The notes under the pieces were generated by a model. The model did no database searches, was not told where the DNA came from, and saw nothing but the letters and a program-made list of their open reading frames with translations. Shown one piece after another: positions 8,147-18,579 of a stretch of DNA of 64,000 nt. The position numbers and the translations under genes are program-made. The DNA lies in assembly GCF_030758455.1 (NCBI RefSeq), contig NZ_CP132353.1:2108001-2172000 (forward strand), written 5' to 3'. The stretch's first letter is position 1, and each line of letters begins with the position of its first letter. The DNA is from Erwinia pyri (lineage in GTDB: Bacteria; Pseudomonadota; Gammaproteobacteria; Enterobacterales; Enterobacteriaceae).

Positions 8147-9325
8147 ATGCTGAATGGAGAAAAGAAAATTGCCCGTCCACTACGCTGGGCGATGGTAGGC
8201 GGTGGTCGGTTAAGTCAGGTGGGCTATAAACATCGCTGCGGCGCATTACGCGATAACACCGCCTATCAGCTGGTAGCGGGAGCTTTTGATATTGATGCCG
8301 CGCGTGGCAGAGAGTTCGGGGTCAATATCGGTGTGGAGGCGAATCGTTGCTATGAGAGCTATGTGCAGATGTTTGCTGAAGAGGCTGCGCGCTCTGACGG
8401 CATCGAAGTTGTTACCATTGCCACCCCCAATGGCACCCATTACGAGATAACCAAAGCCGCGCTGAATGCCGGGCTGCATGTTATTTGTGAAAAGCCGCTG
8501 TTTTTCACCAGCGCAGAGGTCCGCGAAATAAAGCAGCTGGCTTCAGAAAAGGGGCTGATAGTGGGGGTGACTTACGGTTACTCAGGCCACCAGATGCTGC
8601 TGCAGATGCGTCATATGATCGCTAACGGCGACATTGGCGAAGTGCGTATGGTAGAGATGCAATATACCCACGGCTTCAGCGCCAGCGACAGCGCCGATAA
8701 ATTCTCCGAGGCTCAGAAATGGCGAGTTGATCCCAACATAGCGGGGCCAAGTTTTGTGCTGGGCGATCTCTCAACCCATACCTTCTATATTTCCCAACTG
8801 GTTTTGCCGGAGCTGAAGCTGAAGTCGCTGCTCTGCGATCGTCAGAGCTTTATTCCCTCCCGGGCGCCGCTGGAAGATAACGCAATGGTGTTGATGCATT
8901 ATCACGGCGGCGCGGTAGGACGCTTGTGGACTTCCGCCATCAACGCCGGATCGATGAACAGCCAGTTCATCCGCGTGATAGGGTCTGAAGCCAGTCTGCA
9001 ATGGGGCGATTACCAGCCCAATGAGCTCGTTTATGAGGTACAGGGGCAACCAGGGCAGGTTATGCATCATGGGATGCCTTATCTGGATGAATCAGCGCTG
9101 GCAGACGACCGGTTGGGCGCGCTGCACACCGAAGGGTTAACGGAATCCTGGGCCAATATCTATCTGAAGCTGGCCGTCGCTATTGATGCCAGAACGCGCG
9201 GTGACGAAGCGGCGCTGGCGGCAATGGTCTATCCGGGAATTGAGGCAGGGCTGGACGGAGTACGCTGGGTGGAAAACTGCGTTCGCTCAGCAGAGCAGGG
9301 ATCGGGCTGGGTGAATTTCGAGTAG
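8147..9325 (+). CDS. Gfo/Idh/MocA family oxidoreductase
   Basis: 392 residues. There is an N-terminal Rossmann fold with a glycine-rich nucleotide loop (AMVGGGRLSQVG) and the family EKPL motif (HVICEKPLFF), followed by the alpha/beta C-terminal domain. It uses NAD(P) to oxidise or reduce a sugar, inositol or amino sugar in the cytoplasm. ATG at 8147 is preferred because AAAGAGG lies at 8135-8141, overlapping the in-frame GTG at 8141. It is controlled by the divergent LacI regulator through operators at 8058 and 8082. With the isomerase across the promoter it forms a small sugar or cyclitol catabolic module; the substrate is not known. Confidence 0.87.
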   Translation: MLNGEKKIARPLRWAMVGGGRLSQVGYKHRCGALRDNTAYQLVAGAFDIDAARGREFGVNIGVEANRCYESYVQMFAEEAARSDGIEVVTIATPNGTHYEITKAALNAGLHVICEKPLFFTSAEVREIKQLASEKGLIVGVTYGYSGHQMLLQMRHMIANGDIGEVRMVEMQYTHGFSASDSADKFSEAQKWRVDPNIAGPSFVLGDLSTHTFYISQLVLPELKLKSLLCDRQSFIPSRAPLEDNAMVLMHYHGGAVGRLWTSAINAGSMNSQFIRVIGSEASLQWGDYQPNELVYEVQGQPGQVMHHGMPYLDESALADDRLGALHTEGLTESWANIYLKLAVAIDARTRGDEAALAAMVYPGIEAGLDGVRWVENCVRSAEQGSGWVNFE

Positions 9326-9345
9326 AGACGTTATCAGGTAAAAGA

Positions 9346-9364
9346 GGGGCGGAGGATCCGCCCC
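9346..9364. terminator. hairpin between convergent genes
   Basis: GGGGCGG-AGGAT-CCGCCCC lies between the convergent Gfo/Idh and glutamate dehydrogenase genes. The stem is strong but lacks a T-run, so its efficiency as a terminator is uncertain. Confidence 0.45.
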
Positions 9365-9370
9365 AACTGC

Positions 9371-10645
9371 TTAGCCCGGATAGATACCGCGATCTTTACG
9401 CGCCATCAGAATACGTTCACAGGCCACAATATAAGCTGCCGTGCGCAGGCTACACGCTTTCTCGCTCGCCTTATCCCAGACATGGATCATCGCTTCTGTC
9501 ATGATCTTGTCCATGCGATCGTTAATCTCACTCTCGCTCCAGAAGAAGCTGGCCATATCCTGCACCCATTCGAAGTAGCTAACAGTTACCCCGCCTGCGT
9601 TGCAGATAACGTCCGGCACCACGGTAACGCCACGTGAGGTCAGCATATCGTCCGCATCAGGATAGGTTGGGCCGTTTGCCCCTTCCAGCACCAGCTTGCA
9701 GCTGAGCACTTCGGCACGTTCACGGGTGATCTGTCCTTCCAGTGCGGCAGGGATCAGAATATCCATCTGGGTGGTCCAGAAATCCTCGCTGGCTATCTCT
9801 TTTGCGCCCGGGAAACCGGCAATATTCTTGTTACTGTTCTGCCATTCGCTCAGCGCGGCAAGATCGATGCCTTCTGCGTTAAACAGCGTGGCGGAATGGT
9901 CCTGAATGACTACCACGCGCGCACCGGCCGCCACAAACAGGCGGGCGGCTTCGCTGCCTACGTTACCAAAACCCTGAACGGCGATTTTTGCGCCTTCGAT
10001 CTCGATGCCTGAGCGGCGGGCCACTTCACGGCCAGTGATATAGACGCCGCGCCCGGTGGCTTTTTCACGGCCTAAAGAGCCGCCAAGGTGGATCGGCTTG
10101 CCGGTTACCACGCCAGTAATGGTGGTGCCGTGGTTCATGGAGTAGGTGTCCATCATCCAGGCCATGACTTTGGCATTGGTGCCAACATCCGGGGCGGGAA
10201 TATCCTTCTGCGGGCCGATAATCAGTCCGATTTCGCTGGTATAGCGGCGGGTCAGACGTTCCAGCTCACCTTCCGACAGTTTGAACGGATCGACACGTAT
10301 GCCTCCCTTCGCGCCACCGTAAGGCAGATTAACCGCTGCGCATTTGATGGTCATCCACGCAGAGAGCGCCATCACCTCATTCAGATCGACATTAGGATGA
10401 TAGCGAACCCCCCCTTTACCCGGGCCGCGAGAGAGGTTGTGCTGTACGCGAAAACCTTCAAAGTGGCGAATAGAGCCGTCGTCCATCTGCAGCGGAATAT
10501 CCACTATCAACGCACGTTTAGGATGACGAAGAGTATCGATCCAGCGGGTCAGATCGCCCAGGTAGGGCGCCACGCGGTCGATCTGCTGTAAGTAAGTTGA
10601 CCAGGCCGTTGTGCTGCCTTCTGAAACGTAAGATAGCTTATCCAT
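9371..10645 (-). CDS. gdhA: Glu/Leu/Phe/Val dehydrogenase (glutamate dehydrogenase)
   Basis: 424 residues. It catalyses reversible oxidative deamination of glutamate to 2-oxoglutarate and ammonia. The substrate-binding lysine region [11 protein letters not shown] and the catalytic lysine motif PYGGAKGGI are present. So are the Rossmann loop [12 protein letters not shown] and the C-terminal [10 protein letters not shown]. The length is that of the smaller, Bacillus GudB/RocG-like class rather than the 447-residue E. coli GdhA, so NAD may be the cofactor and catabolism the role; this is inference. ATG is preceded by AGAAAGG. It is monocistronic and convergent with the preceding gene. Confidence 0.88.
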   Translation of the reverse strand: MDKLSYVSEGSTTAWSTYLQQIDRVAPYLGDLTRWIDTLRHPKRALIVDIPLQMDDGSIRHFEGFRVQHNLSRGPGKGGVRYHPNVDLNEVMALSAWMTIKCAAVNLPYGGAKGGIRVDPFKLSEGELERLTRRYTSEIGLIIGPQKDIPAPDVGTNAKVMAWMMDTYSMNHGTTITGVVTGKPIHLGGSLGREKATGRGVYITGREVARRSGIEIEGAKIAVQGFGNVGSEAARLFVAAGARVVVIQDHSATLFNAEGIDLAALSEWQNSNKNIAGFPGAKEIASEDFWTTQMDILIPAALEGQITRERAEVLSCKLVLEGANGPTYPDADDMLTSRGVTVVPDVICNAGGVTVSYFEWVQDMASFFWSESEINDRMDKIMTEAMIHVWDKASEKACSLRTAAYIVACERILMARKDRGIYPG

Positions 10646-11164
10646 AACAAACCTTTCTTAAATTAGTTATATGTACTGCGAAACCGTGGAGGGGTCAGTG
10701 CATCTGACTTATGCGCGAGAGAATTTACCACTAATCAGACGTTTCCAATTCGTTAATTAAGTGTGAAATTTTGCGCTAAGAGGGGATAAGAAGGGGCGCA
10801 GGCGAATAATTAGTTATCCTTTATCCCGATCCAGCGGAAGGGGTGCTTAAAATGCTAATAATTATGCATTAAAGATGCATAGCAGACGCTTTGGCTTTAT
10901 TTATCAGAACTTTGAATGGGATCAAACTTTGGCCTCTCCCGCGCCGGGTAGCGGAAGGGAAAAGGTTACGACCAGCAGGACCAGTCGGGGCTTGAGGTAG
11001 GTCTACACTTTTCGTTACATTATAACAGTCCTCTTTTTAGCGCTTCGCTAAACTCTCACATCTTTACTTTGTCTGACACTCTGCTTACGCATTACTGTGG
11101 CAGTTTCCGGAACGTTAACCTTCGGCTGCTGGCACGCCATTCACCGGCAATAACGAAGAACCAG
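10646..11164. other. intergenic region between gdhA and eptB
   Basis: 519 bases containing the promoters of two divergent genes. I see AT-rich stretches (10700-10900) and a GC-rich part near 10940-11000, but no clear palindrome, small ORF or RNA. Possible -10 type elements (TATAAC near 11028) precede eptB. Confidence 0.4.
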
Positions 11165-12823
11165 ATGAAAAAACTGCATTTTCTGACCCAGACACGGGTC
11201 TGTTGTTTTCTTGCTTTCTATATTGGCATCCTGCTTAATTTCCCGATTTTTCTCCGTCGCTTTCATCAGCTTCATTATGATGCGGCGCTCTCAACCGGCA
11301 TTGAAATTGTCGCGGCCTTTATGCTGGTTCTGTTTACCACGCTGCTCGCTTCAATGGCTGGCCGCTGGCTGTTCAGAATTCTGGTTACGCTGCTGATCCT
11401 CTTTTCGGTCTGCGCCAGCTACTACATGATCTTCTTCAATGTCGATATAGGCTACGGCATCATCGCGGCAGTGATGGCGACCGATAGTCTTGATCTCTCC
11501 AGAGAGTCAGTCGGCTGGCATTTTACCCTGTGGACGGTGTTGGTGAGCCTGCTGCCGCTGCTGGTACTGTGGCTTGCCCCGATGCCCGAAGCGGCTATCC
11601 GGCGTAAAAATGGCTTCGCTTTCCTGCGCCGCGGCGGCATCATGCTGGCCGCCGCGCTCTGCTGCTTCCTGCCGCTGAAGGTAATGGGCAAGCATCAGGA
11701 CAAGCTGGACAAACAGCATAACCGGATGATGGCCAGCTACGGCGGCGTGGTGGCAGGAACCTATTCTCCCTCTAACTGGCTTTCCGGCATGGGGCTGCTT
11801 GCCTACAGCAGCTGGAGCCAGGCTGAGGACAGCCGCAATCTGTTTGACCCGGCAGCGCACTTTACCTATACGCCACCCAAGGATGTCAACGATCTCTATG
11901 TCGTCTTTGTGATTGGTGAAAGCGCGCGCCGCGATCATATGGGCCTCTACGGCTACGATCGTGACAACACGCCAAACCTGGATAAAGAACCCAATCTGGC
12001 TGCACTGCAGGGCTACTCCTGTGATACCTCCACCAAGCTCTCGCTGCGCTGCATGTTTGTCAGAGAAGGGGGCGCCTCTGAAGCGCCGCAGCGCACGTTA
12101 AAAGAGATGAACGTTTTCTCGGTGCTGAAAAAGCAGGGCTTCTCCTCGGAACTCTTCTCTATGCAGAGTGAAGCCTGGTTCTACAATAAAGTGCTGGCGG
12201 ATGATTACGCGCTGCGGGAAACCATTCAGTCAGAGAAGCGCAACGTCGGCAAGCCGATTGATGATATGGCGCTGGTCAGCGAGCTGAAAGATTCCATTGA
12301 GCGCCATCCTCAGGGCAAACATCTGGTTATTCTGCATACCAAAGGCTCTCACTACTTATATACCGAGCGCTATCCACGCTCCTTCGCCAGATATCAGCCG
12401 GAGTGTCAGGGGATTGATGACCAGTGTTCGACGGAAGAGATGGTAAATTCTTACGATAACAGCCTGCTCTACACCGACCATGTGCTGGAAGAGGTGTTCA
12501 ACCAGCTGCGGGACAAGAACGCCATTGTGTTTTATGCCTCCGATCACGGCGAGTCGATCTCAAAGAATATGCACTTCCACGGCACACCGCGCGATGAAGC
12601 GCCGATGGCGCAGCGTACCGTACCGATCATGGTCTGGGCCTCTGATAAATTCCTGCAGCAGCCTGATAATGCCAGCGCCTTCCGGCAGTTGAAAACGCTG
12701 GCAAAAAATAAGACGCCGGTCTTCCACGAGAAGCTGTTCGACAGCATCCTGGGCTGTATTGGTTATACTTCTCCGGATGGCGGCATTAATCAGCTGCGCA
12801 ACTGGTGCCACGTCAGCCACTGA
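11165..12823 (+). CDS. eptB: Kdo2-lipid A phosphoethanolamine transferase EptB
   Basis: 552 residues (E. coli 563). Five N-terminal membrane helices (about residues 12-170) are followed by a periplasmic alkaline-phosphatase-fold domain. It adds phosphoethanolamine to the outer Kdo of lipopolysaccharide, lowering negative surface charge. Family motifs are present: SYGGVVAGTYSPSNWLS, CDTSTKLSLRCMFV, LHTKGSHYLYTERYP, FYASDHGES and the ending GGINQLRNWCH. The nucleophile position reads GESARRDHMG (Ser253), where E. coli has GETTRWDHMG; a serine could still act. The start at 11165 (MKKLHF) matches the family; the open frame begins 32 codons earlier. Confidence 0.9.
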   Translation: MKKLHFLTQTRVCCFLAFYIGILLNFPIFLRRFHQLHYDAALSTGIEIVAAFMLVLFTTLLASMAGRWLFRILVTLLILFSVCASYYMIFFNVDIGYGIIAAVMATDSLDLSRESVGWHFTLWTVLVSLLPLLVLWLAPMPEAAIRRKNGFAFLRRGGIMLAAALCCFLPLKVMGKHQDKLDKQHNRMMASYGGVVAGTYSPSNWLSGMGLLAYSSWSQAEDSRNLFDPAAHFTYTPPKDVNDLYVVFVIGESARRDHMGLYGYDRDNTPNLDKEPNLAALQGYSCDTSTKLSLRCMFVREGGASEAPQRTLKEMNVFSVLKKQGFSSELFSMQSEAWFYNKVLADDYALRETIQSEKRNVGKPIDDMALVSELKDSIERHPQGKHLVILHTKGSHYLYTERYPRSFARYQPECQGIDDQCSTEEMVNSYDNSLLYTDHVLEEVFNQLRDKNAIVFYASDHGESISKNMHFHGTPRDEAPMAQRTVPIMVWASDKFLQQPDNASAFRQLKTLAKNKTPVFHEKLFDSILGCIGYTSPDGGINQLRNWCHVSH

Positions 12824-12963
12824 TGCCGGAGCAGCCAGGCTGCATGAAGAGTGAGCAAACGGCTGAATGAAAAGGTATCCTTTGCCCGTTAACTTTGCCT
12901 GAACCGGCACAAGCGGGTATTCTACTGCCCATATTTACTGTGACAGTATCAATTGAGGTCGAC

Positions 12964-14160
12964 ATGATTATTAAACCACGCATCCGTGGCTTTATCTGTG
13001 TTACTGCCCATCCGGCGGGTTGCAAAGCTAACGTTGAGAAACAAATCGACTATGTGACCAGCCACGGCAAAATTGCCAACGGCCCGAAAAAGGTGCTGGT
13101 GATCGGTGCTTCTACAGGTTACGGCCTGGCAGCACGTATCTCTGCTGCTTTCGGCTGTGAAGCCGATACGCTGGGCGTATTCTTTGAGCGTGCTGGTGAA
13201 GAAACCAAACCGGCTACCGCTGGCTGGTACAACTCTGCTGCCTTTGAAGAGCTGGCGGAGGCCAAAGGTCTCTATGCTAAAAGCATCAATGGCGATGCCT
13301 ATTCGGATGCTGTGAAGCAGAAGACCATTGAACTGATCAAACAGGATATGGGGCAGGTCGATCTGGTGGTCTACAGCCTGGCGGCACCACGTCGTACCCA
13401 TCCGAAAACGGGTGAAGTGTTTAACTCTACCCTGAAACCAGTGGGCAAAACCCTGACCACTCGTGGCCTGAACACCGATAAAGAAACCATCACCGATATC
13501 ACCCTGGAGCCAGCCTCGCAGGAAGAGATCGACGGTACCGTGGCGGTGATGGGCGGTGAAGACTGGCAGATGTGGATTGACGATCTGAAAGCCGCAGGCG
13601 TACTGGCTGATGGTGCCAAAACCACTGCCTTTACCTATCTGGGTGAGCAGATCACCCATGATATCTACTGGAACGGCTCAATCGGCGAAGCGAAAAAGGA
13701 TCTGGACAAGCGCGTCCTGACTATTCGCGACACCCTGGCAGAGAAGGGCGGCGACGCGCGCGTTTCCGTACTGAAAGCGGTAGTGACTCAGGCCAGCTCC
13801 GCTATTCCGGTGATGCCGCTTTACCTCTCGCTGCTGTTCAAGGTGATGAAAGCTAACGGCACCCACGAAGGCTGCATCGAGCAGGTCTATGGCCTGTTCA
13901 AAGAGAGCCTGTACGGCAGTTCACCAATTGTGGATGAGGTAGGGCGTCTGCGTGCCGACTATAAAGAGCTGGCGCCGGAAGTGCAGGATGAAGTCACCAG
14001 GCTCTGGCCAACGGTGACCAACGAAAACCTGAATGAGCTGACCGATTTTGTCGGCTATAAAACCGAGTTTATGCACCTGTTTGGTTTCGGCCTTGAGGGC
14101 GTGGACTACGAAGCGGACGTTAACCCGGACGTGAAAATCAAAAATCTGGTACAGATGTAA
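12964..14160 (+). CDS. fabV: trans-2-enoyl-ACP/CoA reductase FabV
   Basis: 398 residues. NADH-dependent enoyl-ACP reductase of the last step of fatty-acid elongation, the triclosan-resistant alternative to FabI. The FabV-type catalytic motif Tyr-X8-Lys is seen as [10 protein letters not shown] (Tyr235, Lys244). The nucleotide loop is [16 protein letters not shown], and the N-terminal signature [17 protein letters not shown] is complete. The start at 12964 follows a weak GAGG. It is a single gene ending in a clear terminator. FabV is common in Erwinia, Pantoea, Vibrio and Pseudomonas but absent from E. coli K-12. Confidence 0.95.
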   Translation: MIIKPRIRGFICVTAHPAGCKANVEKQIDYVTSHGKIANGPKKVLVIGASTGYGLAARISAAFGCEADTLGVFFERAGEETKPATAGWYNSAAFEELAEAKGLYAKSINGDAYSDAVKQKTIELIKQDMGQVDLVVYSLAAPRRTHPKTGEVFNSTLKPVGKTLTTRGLNTDKETITDITLEPASQEEIDGTVAVMGGEDWQMWIDDLKAAGVLADGAKTTAFTYLGEQITHDIYWNGSIGEAKKDLDKRVLTIRDTLAEKGGDARVSVLKAVVTQASSAIPVMPLYLSLLFKVMKANGTHEGCIEQVYGLFKESLYGSSPIVDEVGRLRADYKELAPEVQDEVTRLWPTVTNENLNELTDFVGYKTEFMHLFGFGLEGVDYEADVNPDVKIKNLVQM

Positions 14161-14179
14161 TTCTGTCAGAGTGTTGATC

Positions 14180-14208
14180 AAGCCTGTCTCCGGACAGGCT
14201 TTTTTTTG
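14180..14208 (+). terminator. rho-independent terminator of fabV
   Basis: AGCCTGTC-TCCG-GACAGGCT stem followed by eight T residues, 20 bases after the fabV stop. Confidence 0.9.
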
Positions 14209-14276
14209 CGATATTTTCAGGAAATCAACGCTCTGTCAGCTGTCTGTGCTGGGACGCCCCCCCAAAATTAACCTGT

Positions 14277-15152
14277 TCAAACGGTCACGCCTGCCGGTTG
14301 CGCTTCAAGCATATTCATCATCGCACGCAGATTGGCGGAGGCGTTCCCTTTGCGCCACACCAGCCAGATATTGAGGTGCCCGCGCTGTTCAGCCAGCGGC
14401 CAGGCGAGTACGCTCTCTCTGCCCGGCATATTTTGCAGCATACTTTCCGGGATCATCGCCAGACCCGCCCCCGCGCTGACGCAGGCCACAATACCGTGAT
14501 AGGACTCCATCTCGAAAATTTTGCCCGGTGCGGCGTTATCCCGCGCAAACCAGTTCTCAAACAGTCGGCGATAGGAACAGTTGGCGCGAAAAGCGTAGAT
14601 GGTTGCTCCGGCAATATCCGCCGCACGCGCTACCGGCGGATGATTAAGGGAGGAGATAAGCACCATCTCTTCAGCAAAAGCCGGTATGCCTTCCAGCTGC
14701 GGCTGTTTGGGGGGCCCGTCAACAAATACCGCGCTGAAGCGGCCTGCAAGCAGGCCATCAATCATATCGCCGGAAGGGCCGGTTGAGAGATCCAGCTCCA
14801 CCTCAGGCCAGGCCTGATGGTAGCGGGCAATCAGCGGCGGCAGGCGCACGGCCGCAGTGCTTTCAATAGCGCCCAGGGTGAATACCCCAGCTGGCTGCTG
14901 GCTGGAAACCCGCTGGCGCGCCTCTTCAGTGAGCGCCAGAATTCTGCCCGCGTAATCCAGCAGCGTCCTGCCTGCGTCAGTGATATGCAGGCGCAGTTTT
15001 TCCCGGGTAAACAGGGCGACGCCTAACTCCTCCTCAAGCTGGCGTAGCCGCGTGGATATATTGGAAGGTACGCGATGCAGCCTCTCTGCGGCAGCGGTAA
15101 CGCTTCCCTGTTCCGCGATCGCCCGGAACACTTCCAGCTGAGTTAAATCCAT
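14277..15152 (-). CDS. ptrR: LysR-family regulator PtrR (YneJ-like)
   Basis: 291 residues. An N-terminal winged helix-turn-helix (LEVFRAIAEQGSVTAAAERLHRV and following) is joined to a LysR substrate-binding domain. It is divergent from the succinate-semialdehyde dehydrogenase gene sad, exactly as yneJ (ptrR) and yneI (sad) are placed in E. coli, where PtrR acts on sad. The 131-base intergenic space is AT-rich and would contain the binding site. Effector unknown from sequence; putrescine/GABA metabolism is the established context. Confidence 0.87.
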   Translation of the reverse strand: MDLTQLEVFRAIAEQGSVTAAAERLHRVPSNISTRLRQLEEELGVALFTREKLRLHITDAGRTLLDYAGRILALTEEARQRVSSQQPAGVFTLGAIESTAAVRLPPLIARYHQAWPEVELDLSTGPSGDMIDGLLAGRFSAVFVDGPPKQPQLEGIPAFAEEMVLISSLNHPPVARAADIAGATIYAFRANCSYRRLFENWFARDNAAPGKIFEMESYHGIVACVSAGAGLAMIPESMLQNMPGRESVLAWPLAEQRGHLNIWLVWRKGNASANLRAMMNMLEAQPAGVTV

Positions 15153-15283
15153 AACATTCTCGAAATGAGTAAGATATTTTCATTATTATTCATTTTTAAA
15201 GAAGGTATCGCAAGCCTATGATAAGGGCATCAACCGTTAAATCTTTTATTACCGGCCAGTAAGTCTGGTCTTCAGGAGAGTTT

Positions 15284-16663
15284 ATGACTGCACCCACTGG
15301 CGCCGTATCACGTAATCCCCTCACTGGCGAAATCTCTCGCCAGACGCCTTTTGCCTCCGCTGCAGAAGTGGACTTTGCCCTGCAGGAAACCTGGTCTGCC
15401 TTTCAGGCCTGGCGTGGTAGCGCAGTTGCCACCCGCAGCCAGCTGTTGCTGAAGATGGCCGATGGGCTGCGTCAGCATGCCCGTGAGCTGGCAGAAATGA
15501 TGACTGATGAAATGGGCAAACCCATTACTCAGGGGCTGGCAGAAGTAGAGAAAAGCGCAGGGCTGTGCGAATGGTATGCGGAACAAGGCCCGGCGTTCCT
15601 TAAGCCGGAACCCACGCTGGTAGAAAACAATAAGGCCTTTGTGCAGTATCTGCCGCTTGGCCCGATCCTGGCCGTGATGCCGTGGAACTTCCCGGTCTGG
15701 CAGATCATGCGTGGCGCCGTGCCGATACTGATGGCCGGTAACAGCTACTTCCTGAAACCTGCGCCAAACGTGATGGGCTGTGCGCTGCTGCTGCAATCCA
15801 TTCTGGTAGAAGCAGGCCTGCCTGAAGGGTTGTTTAAGGTAGTGAATGCCGATAACGAGGCGGTGGCAAAAATCATCAAAGATCGTCGAATCGCTGCCGT
15901 GACGCTGACCGGCAGCGTACGTGCCGGGGCGGCCATTGCCGCTATGGCCGGGGCGGCTATCAAGAAAAGCGTATTGGAGCTGGGCGGATCGGACGCCTTT
16001 ATCGTGCTGGCCGATGCGGATATCGACGCTGCGGTTAAAGGAGCCATTTCCGGGCGCTTTATGAACAGCGGGCAGATCTGTATTGCCGCCAAGCGCATTA
16101 TTGTGGAAGAGTCTGTTTTTGAGCAGTTCCGCGACAAATTCGTCGCCGCCGTCAAAGAGATGAAAGTGGGCGATCCGCGTGAAGCGGAGACTTATATCGG
16201 TCCAATGGCGCGCTACGATCTGCGCGATGAGCTGGACACGCAGGTTCAGGCAACCTTAAAAGAGGGGGCGGAATGTCTGCTGGGCGGTCATATCATTCCG
16301 GGCGCAGGTAATTTCTACGCGCCGACCGTTTTAAGTAACGTCAAGTCAGGCATGACCAGCTTTAAACAGGAGCTGTTCGGACCGGTTGCCTCACTGATCG
16401 TGGCGAAAGATGCCAGTGAAGCCGTTGCCATGGCCAACGATTCCGAATTTGGCCTGGGCGGCAGCCTGTGGAGCCGCGATACCGAGCGGGCCAGAGCGCT
16501 GGCGGCGCAGATTGAAACCGGCGGCGTTTTCATTAACTCTCCGAGCTTCTCCGATCCGCGCGTACCCATCGGCGGCGTCAAGCAGAGTGGCTTTGGCCGC
16601 GAGCTGTCCCATTTCGGCATCCGCGAATTCACTAATGCGCAAACCGTCTGGCAGGAAGGCTGA
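15284..16663 (+). CDS. sad: NAD(P)+-dependent succinate semialdehyde dehydrogenase Sad
   Basis: 459 residues of the aldehyde dehydrogenase superfamily. It oxidises succinate semialdehyde to succinate in the GABA/putrescine pathway. The catalytic glutamate is in LELGGSD (Glu232) and the nucleophile in SGQICIA (Cys266). MPWNFPVWQ and KPAPN of the cofactor site are intact. The position next to ptrR and the length (E. coli YneI 462) separate it from GabD. The ATG follows AGGAGAG. The stop lies one base from the stop of the convergent EAL gene, with no room for a terminator between them. Confidence 0.93.
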   Translation: MTAPTGAVSRNPLTGEISRQTPFASAAEVDFALQETWSAFQAWRGSAVATRSQLLLKMADGLRQHARELAEMMTDEMGKPITQGLAEVEKSAGLCEWYAEQGPAFLKPEPTLVENNKAFVQYLPLGPILAVMPWNFPVWQIMRGAVPILMAGNSYFLKPAPNVMGCALLLQSILVEAGLPEGLFKVVNADNEAVAKIIKDRRIAAVTLTGSVRAGAAIAAMAGAAIKKSVLELGGSDAFIVLADADIDAAVKGAISGRFMNSGQICIAAKRIIVEESVFEQFRDKFVAAVKEMKVGDPREAETYIGPMARYDLRDELDTQVQATLKEGAECLLGGHIIPGAGNFYAPTVLSNVKSGMTSFKQELFGPVASLIVAKDASEAVAMANDSEFGLGGSLWSRDTERARALAAQIETGGVFINSPSFSDPRVPIGGVKQSGFGRELSHFGIREFTNAQTVWQEG

Positions 16664-16664
16664 G

Positions 16665-18443
16665 TCAGCCTGCTGGCTTACTCTGCCCATTCAGCCACTG
16701 CTCGACCCCTTCAGGCAGAAGGGGTCTGCTGCAGAAAAAGCCCTGCACTTCGTCGCAGCCAAACTGGCGTAAGGCAAGCAGAGTTTGTTCATCCTCCACG
16801 CCCTCGGCCAACACGACGTAATTCAGCTCTTTCAGCATGGTGATCACATGCCTGGCGATGGTGCGGCTGGCGTCATCCGTCGCGAGTTTATAGATCAACG
16901 AGCGATCGAGCTTGATCACATCCACCGGAATACGTTGCAGATAGTTAATGTTGCTGTAACCAGAGCCGAAATCGTCCAGTGACAGGTTGAATCCCCGACG
17001 TTTTAACAAATTGAGTCCGGCCATTGCCAGCGGGCTTTCCAGCACTTTCTCCGTTTCCAGGCACTCAATTCGCAACAGTTTGACGGGCAGTCCGGCCTGC
17101 ACCATTTTCTTTTCAAGCCAGTCGGCAAAGCCGGGGCGGGCGAAATCACTCACGCTGACGTTAACCGAAACGGGCAGCAGCAGCCCTTTCGCAACCCACT
17201 TCTTAAGCTGGGCCAGCACTGTCAGGATCACCCAGTCGGTCACTTCGGCCATCAGGCTGGTTTTTTCCACCAGCGGCAGGAACCCGGCGGGAGGAAGATT
17301 ACCCAGTTCAGGATGTTCCCAGCGGATCAGCGCTTCCAGCCCGACAGGTGTGCCGCTGTGCAACGAAACCTGCGGCTGATAGACCAGATAGAGGCCGCTG
17401 CTGCTGCGCAAAGCGGCGGCTAAATCATGCATCAGCCTGAAATCAAGGTTACGACGGCTGTCGATCTGCGCGTCATAACTCAGGAAAGCTTTGTTCTGAC
17501 CGATCGCTTCATGCAGCGCACTGACGCTGCGGCGAAGCACTTCCGGCGCCGGGCATTGGGTCGGGTTAAAGCTGACTTCCCCCAGCCGGATGGCCAGATC
17601 GATGGAGATATTCTCATGGAGCTGTGCATGAACATTGCCCAGACGCTCGCTGAGCCGTTTGAGCCATAACGGCGACTTAACGCTGGTAAGCAGGGCAAAA
17701 CGGCCGGTAGCAATAGAATAAAGAACCTCTTCTTCACTCAGCTTCAGCCGTTCACGCAGCAGACTGGTCATCCCTTTCAGGATCGATTCCATCGTAGCCA
17801 TCCCCAGAGAGCGGGAAATCTCATACGCTCTGGGCATATCTATACAGTCAATTAGCACCAGACTGTGGGGAGCCTCTACCGACAGCGTTTCCAGCTGCTC
17901 AATATCGCGCATCAGCTTCTGACGATTGGGCAGCAACGTTACAACGTCACGGTAGTCACTGCTGTACCACGCGTCCAGCCAGGCAGTCATAATGGCCGCC
18001 AGCAGCTCCAGCAGTTCGACCTGCTTCTGAGAGAATTCATGGGGACGGGTATCAGCCACACAGAGCGTGCCGATGACCGCACCATCCCGCGTCCTTAAAG
18101 GCGCCCCGGCATAAAAGCGGATGTAGGGCGCGGCCAGAATCAGCGGATGGTCTGCGAAACGCTCATCCTGCAGCGTATCCTGGCAGACCAGCACGGTGCC
18201 GCAGCTGGCCGTATGGCGGCATAACGCATCTTCCAGTGAGGTCTGCTCCAGGGCGAACTGTTGCGCACCTCTGATATATTGGTGCTGGTCATCCAGCACC
18301 GAGACAAAACTGCCCGGCACGCCCAGCAGCTGGCTGGTAAGCGAGGTAAATTTACTGAGGATATCCTCCAGGCCTGCGTCGTCCTGTTTAAGCATCTCCA
18401 GGGCCAGCTGGTGTCTGGACTCTGCAGGGGTACTCGGCGTCAT
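16665..18443 (-). CDS. GAF - degenerate GGDEF - EAL cyclic-di-GMP phosphodiesterase
   Basis: 592 residues, no membrane segment. A GAF sensor (about 25-155) is followed by a GGDEF-like domain (165-320) whose active-site motif reads ATGRF at 245-249, so it cannot make c-di-GMP. The EAL domain (340-585) keeps the catalytic set: EALIRW (Glu370), Asn428, Glu460/463, DDFGSG (Asp490/491), Lys511 and the late EGVE. It should hydrolyse c-di-GMP, with the GAF and degenerate domain as regulators. It is transcribed alone. The ligand of the GAF domain is not predictable. Confidence 0.9.
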   Translation of the reverse strand: MTPSTPAESRHQLALEMLKQDDAGLEDILSKFTSLTSQLLGVPGSFVSVLDDQHQYIRGAQQFALEQTSLEDALCRHTASCGTVLVCQDTLQDERFADHPLILAAPYIRFYAGAPLRTRDGAVIGTLCVADTRPHEFSQKQVELLELLAAIMTAWLDAWYSSDYRDVVTLLPNRQKLMRDIEQLETLSVEAPHSLVLIDCIDMPRAYEISRSLGMATMESILKGMTSLLRERLKLSEEEVLYSIATGRFALLTSVKSPLWLKRLSERLGNVHAQLHENISIDLAIRLGEVSFNPTQCPAPEVLRRSVSALHEAIGQNKAFLSYDAQIDSRRNLDFRLMHDLAAALRSSSGLYLVYQPQVSLHSGTPVGLEALIRWEHPELGNLPPAGFLPLVEKTSLMAEVTDWVILTVLAQLKKWVAKGLLLPVSVNVSVSDFARPGFADWLEKKMVQAGLPVKLLRIECLETEKVLESPLAMAGLNLLKRRGFNLSLDDFGSGYSNINYLQRIPVDVIKLDRSLIYKLATDDASRTIARHVITMLKELNYVVLAEGVEDEQTLLALRQFGCDEVQGFFCSRPLLPEGVEQWLNGQSKPAG

Positions 18444-18579
18444 TGTTGCCTGCCAGCTCTTCGAAATTGGGGAAGAAGTAAATGGATGCCAGATTAAAAG
18501 AGTATGCCAGGCTATAGCAATGTCATTGGAAGGTTAGCGTGCATTAAAGCGTGTATTTCTTCAGATAGGCGGATCGAAA

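Noticed and set aside
10860..10940. Possible sigma-E promoter before eptB (GAACTT ... TCAAA)
   Set aside because: The spacing is about 9 bases, too short for a sigma-E -35/-10 pair.
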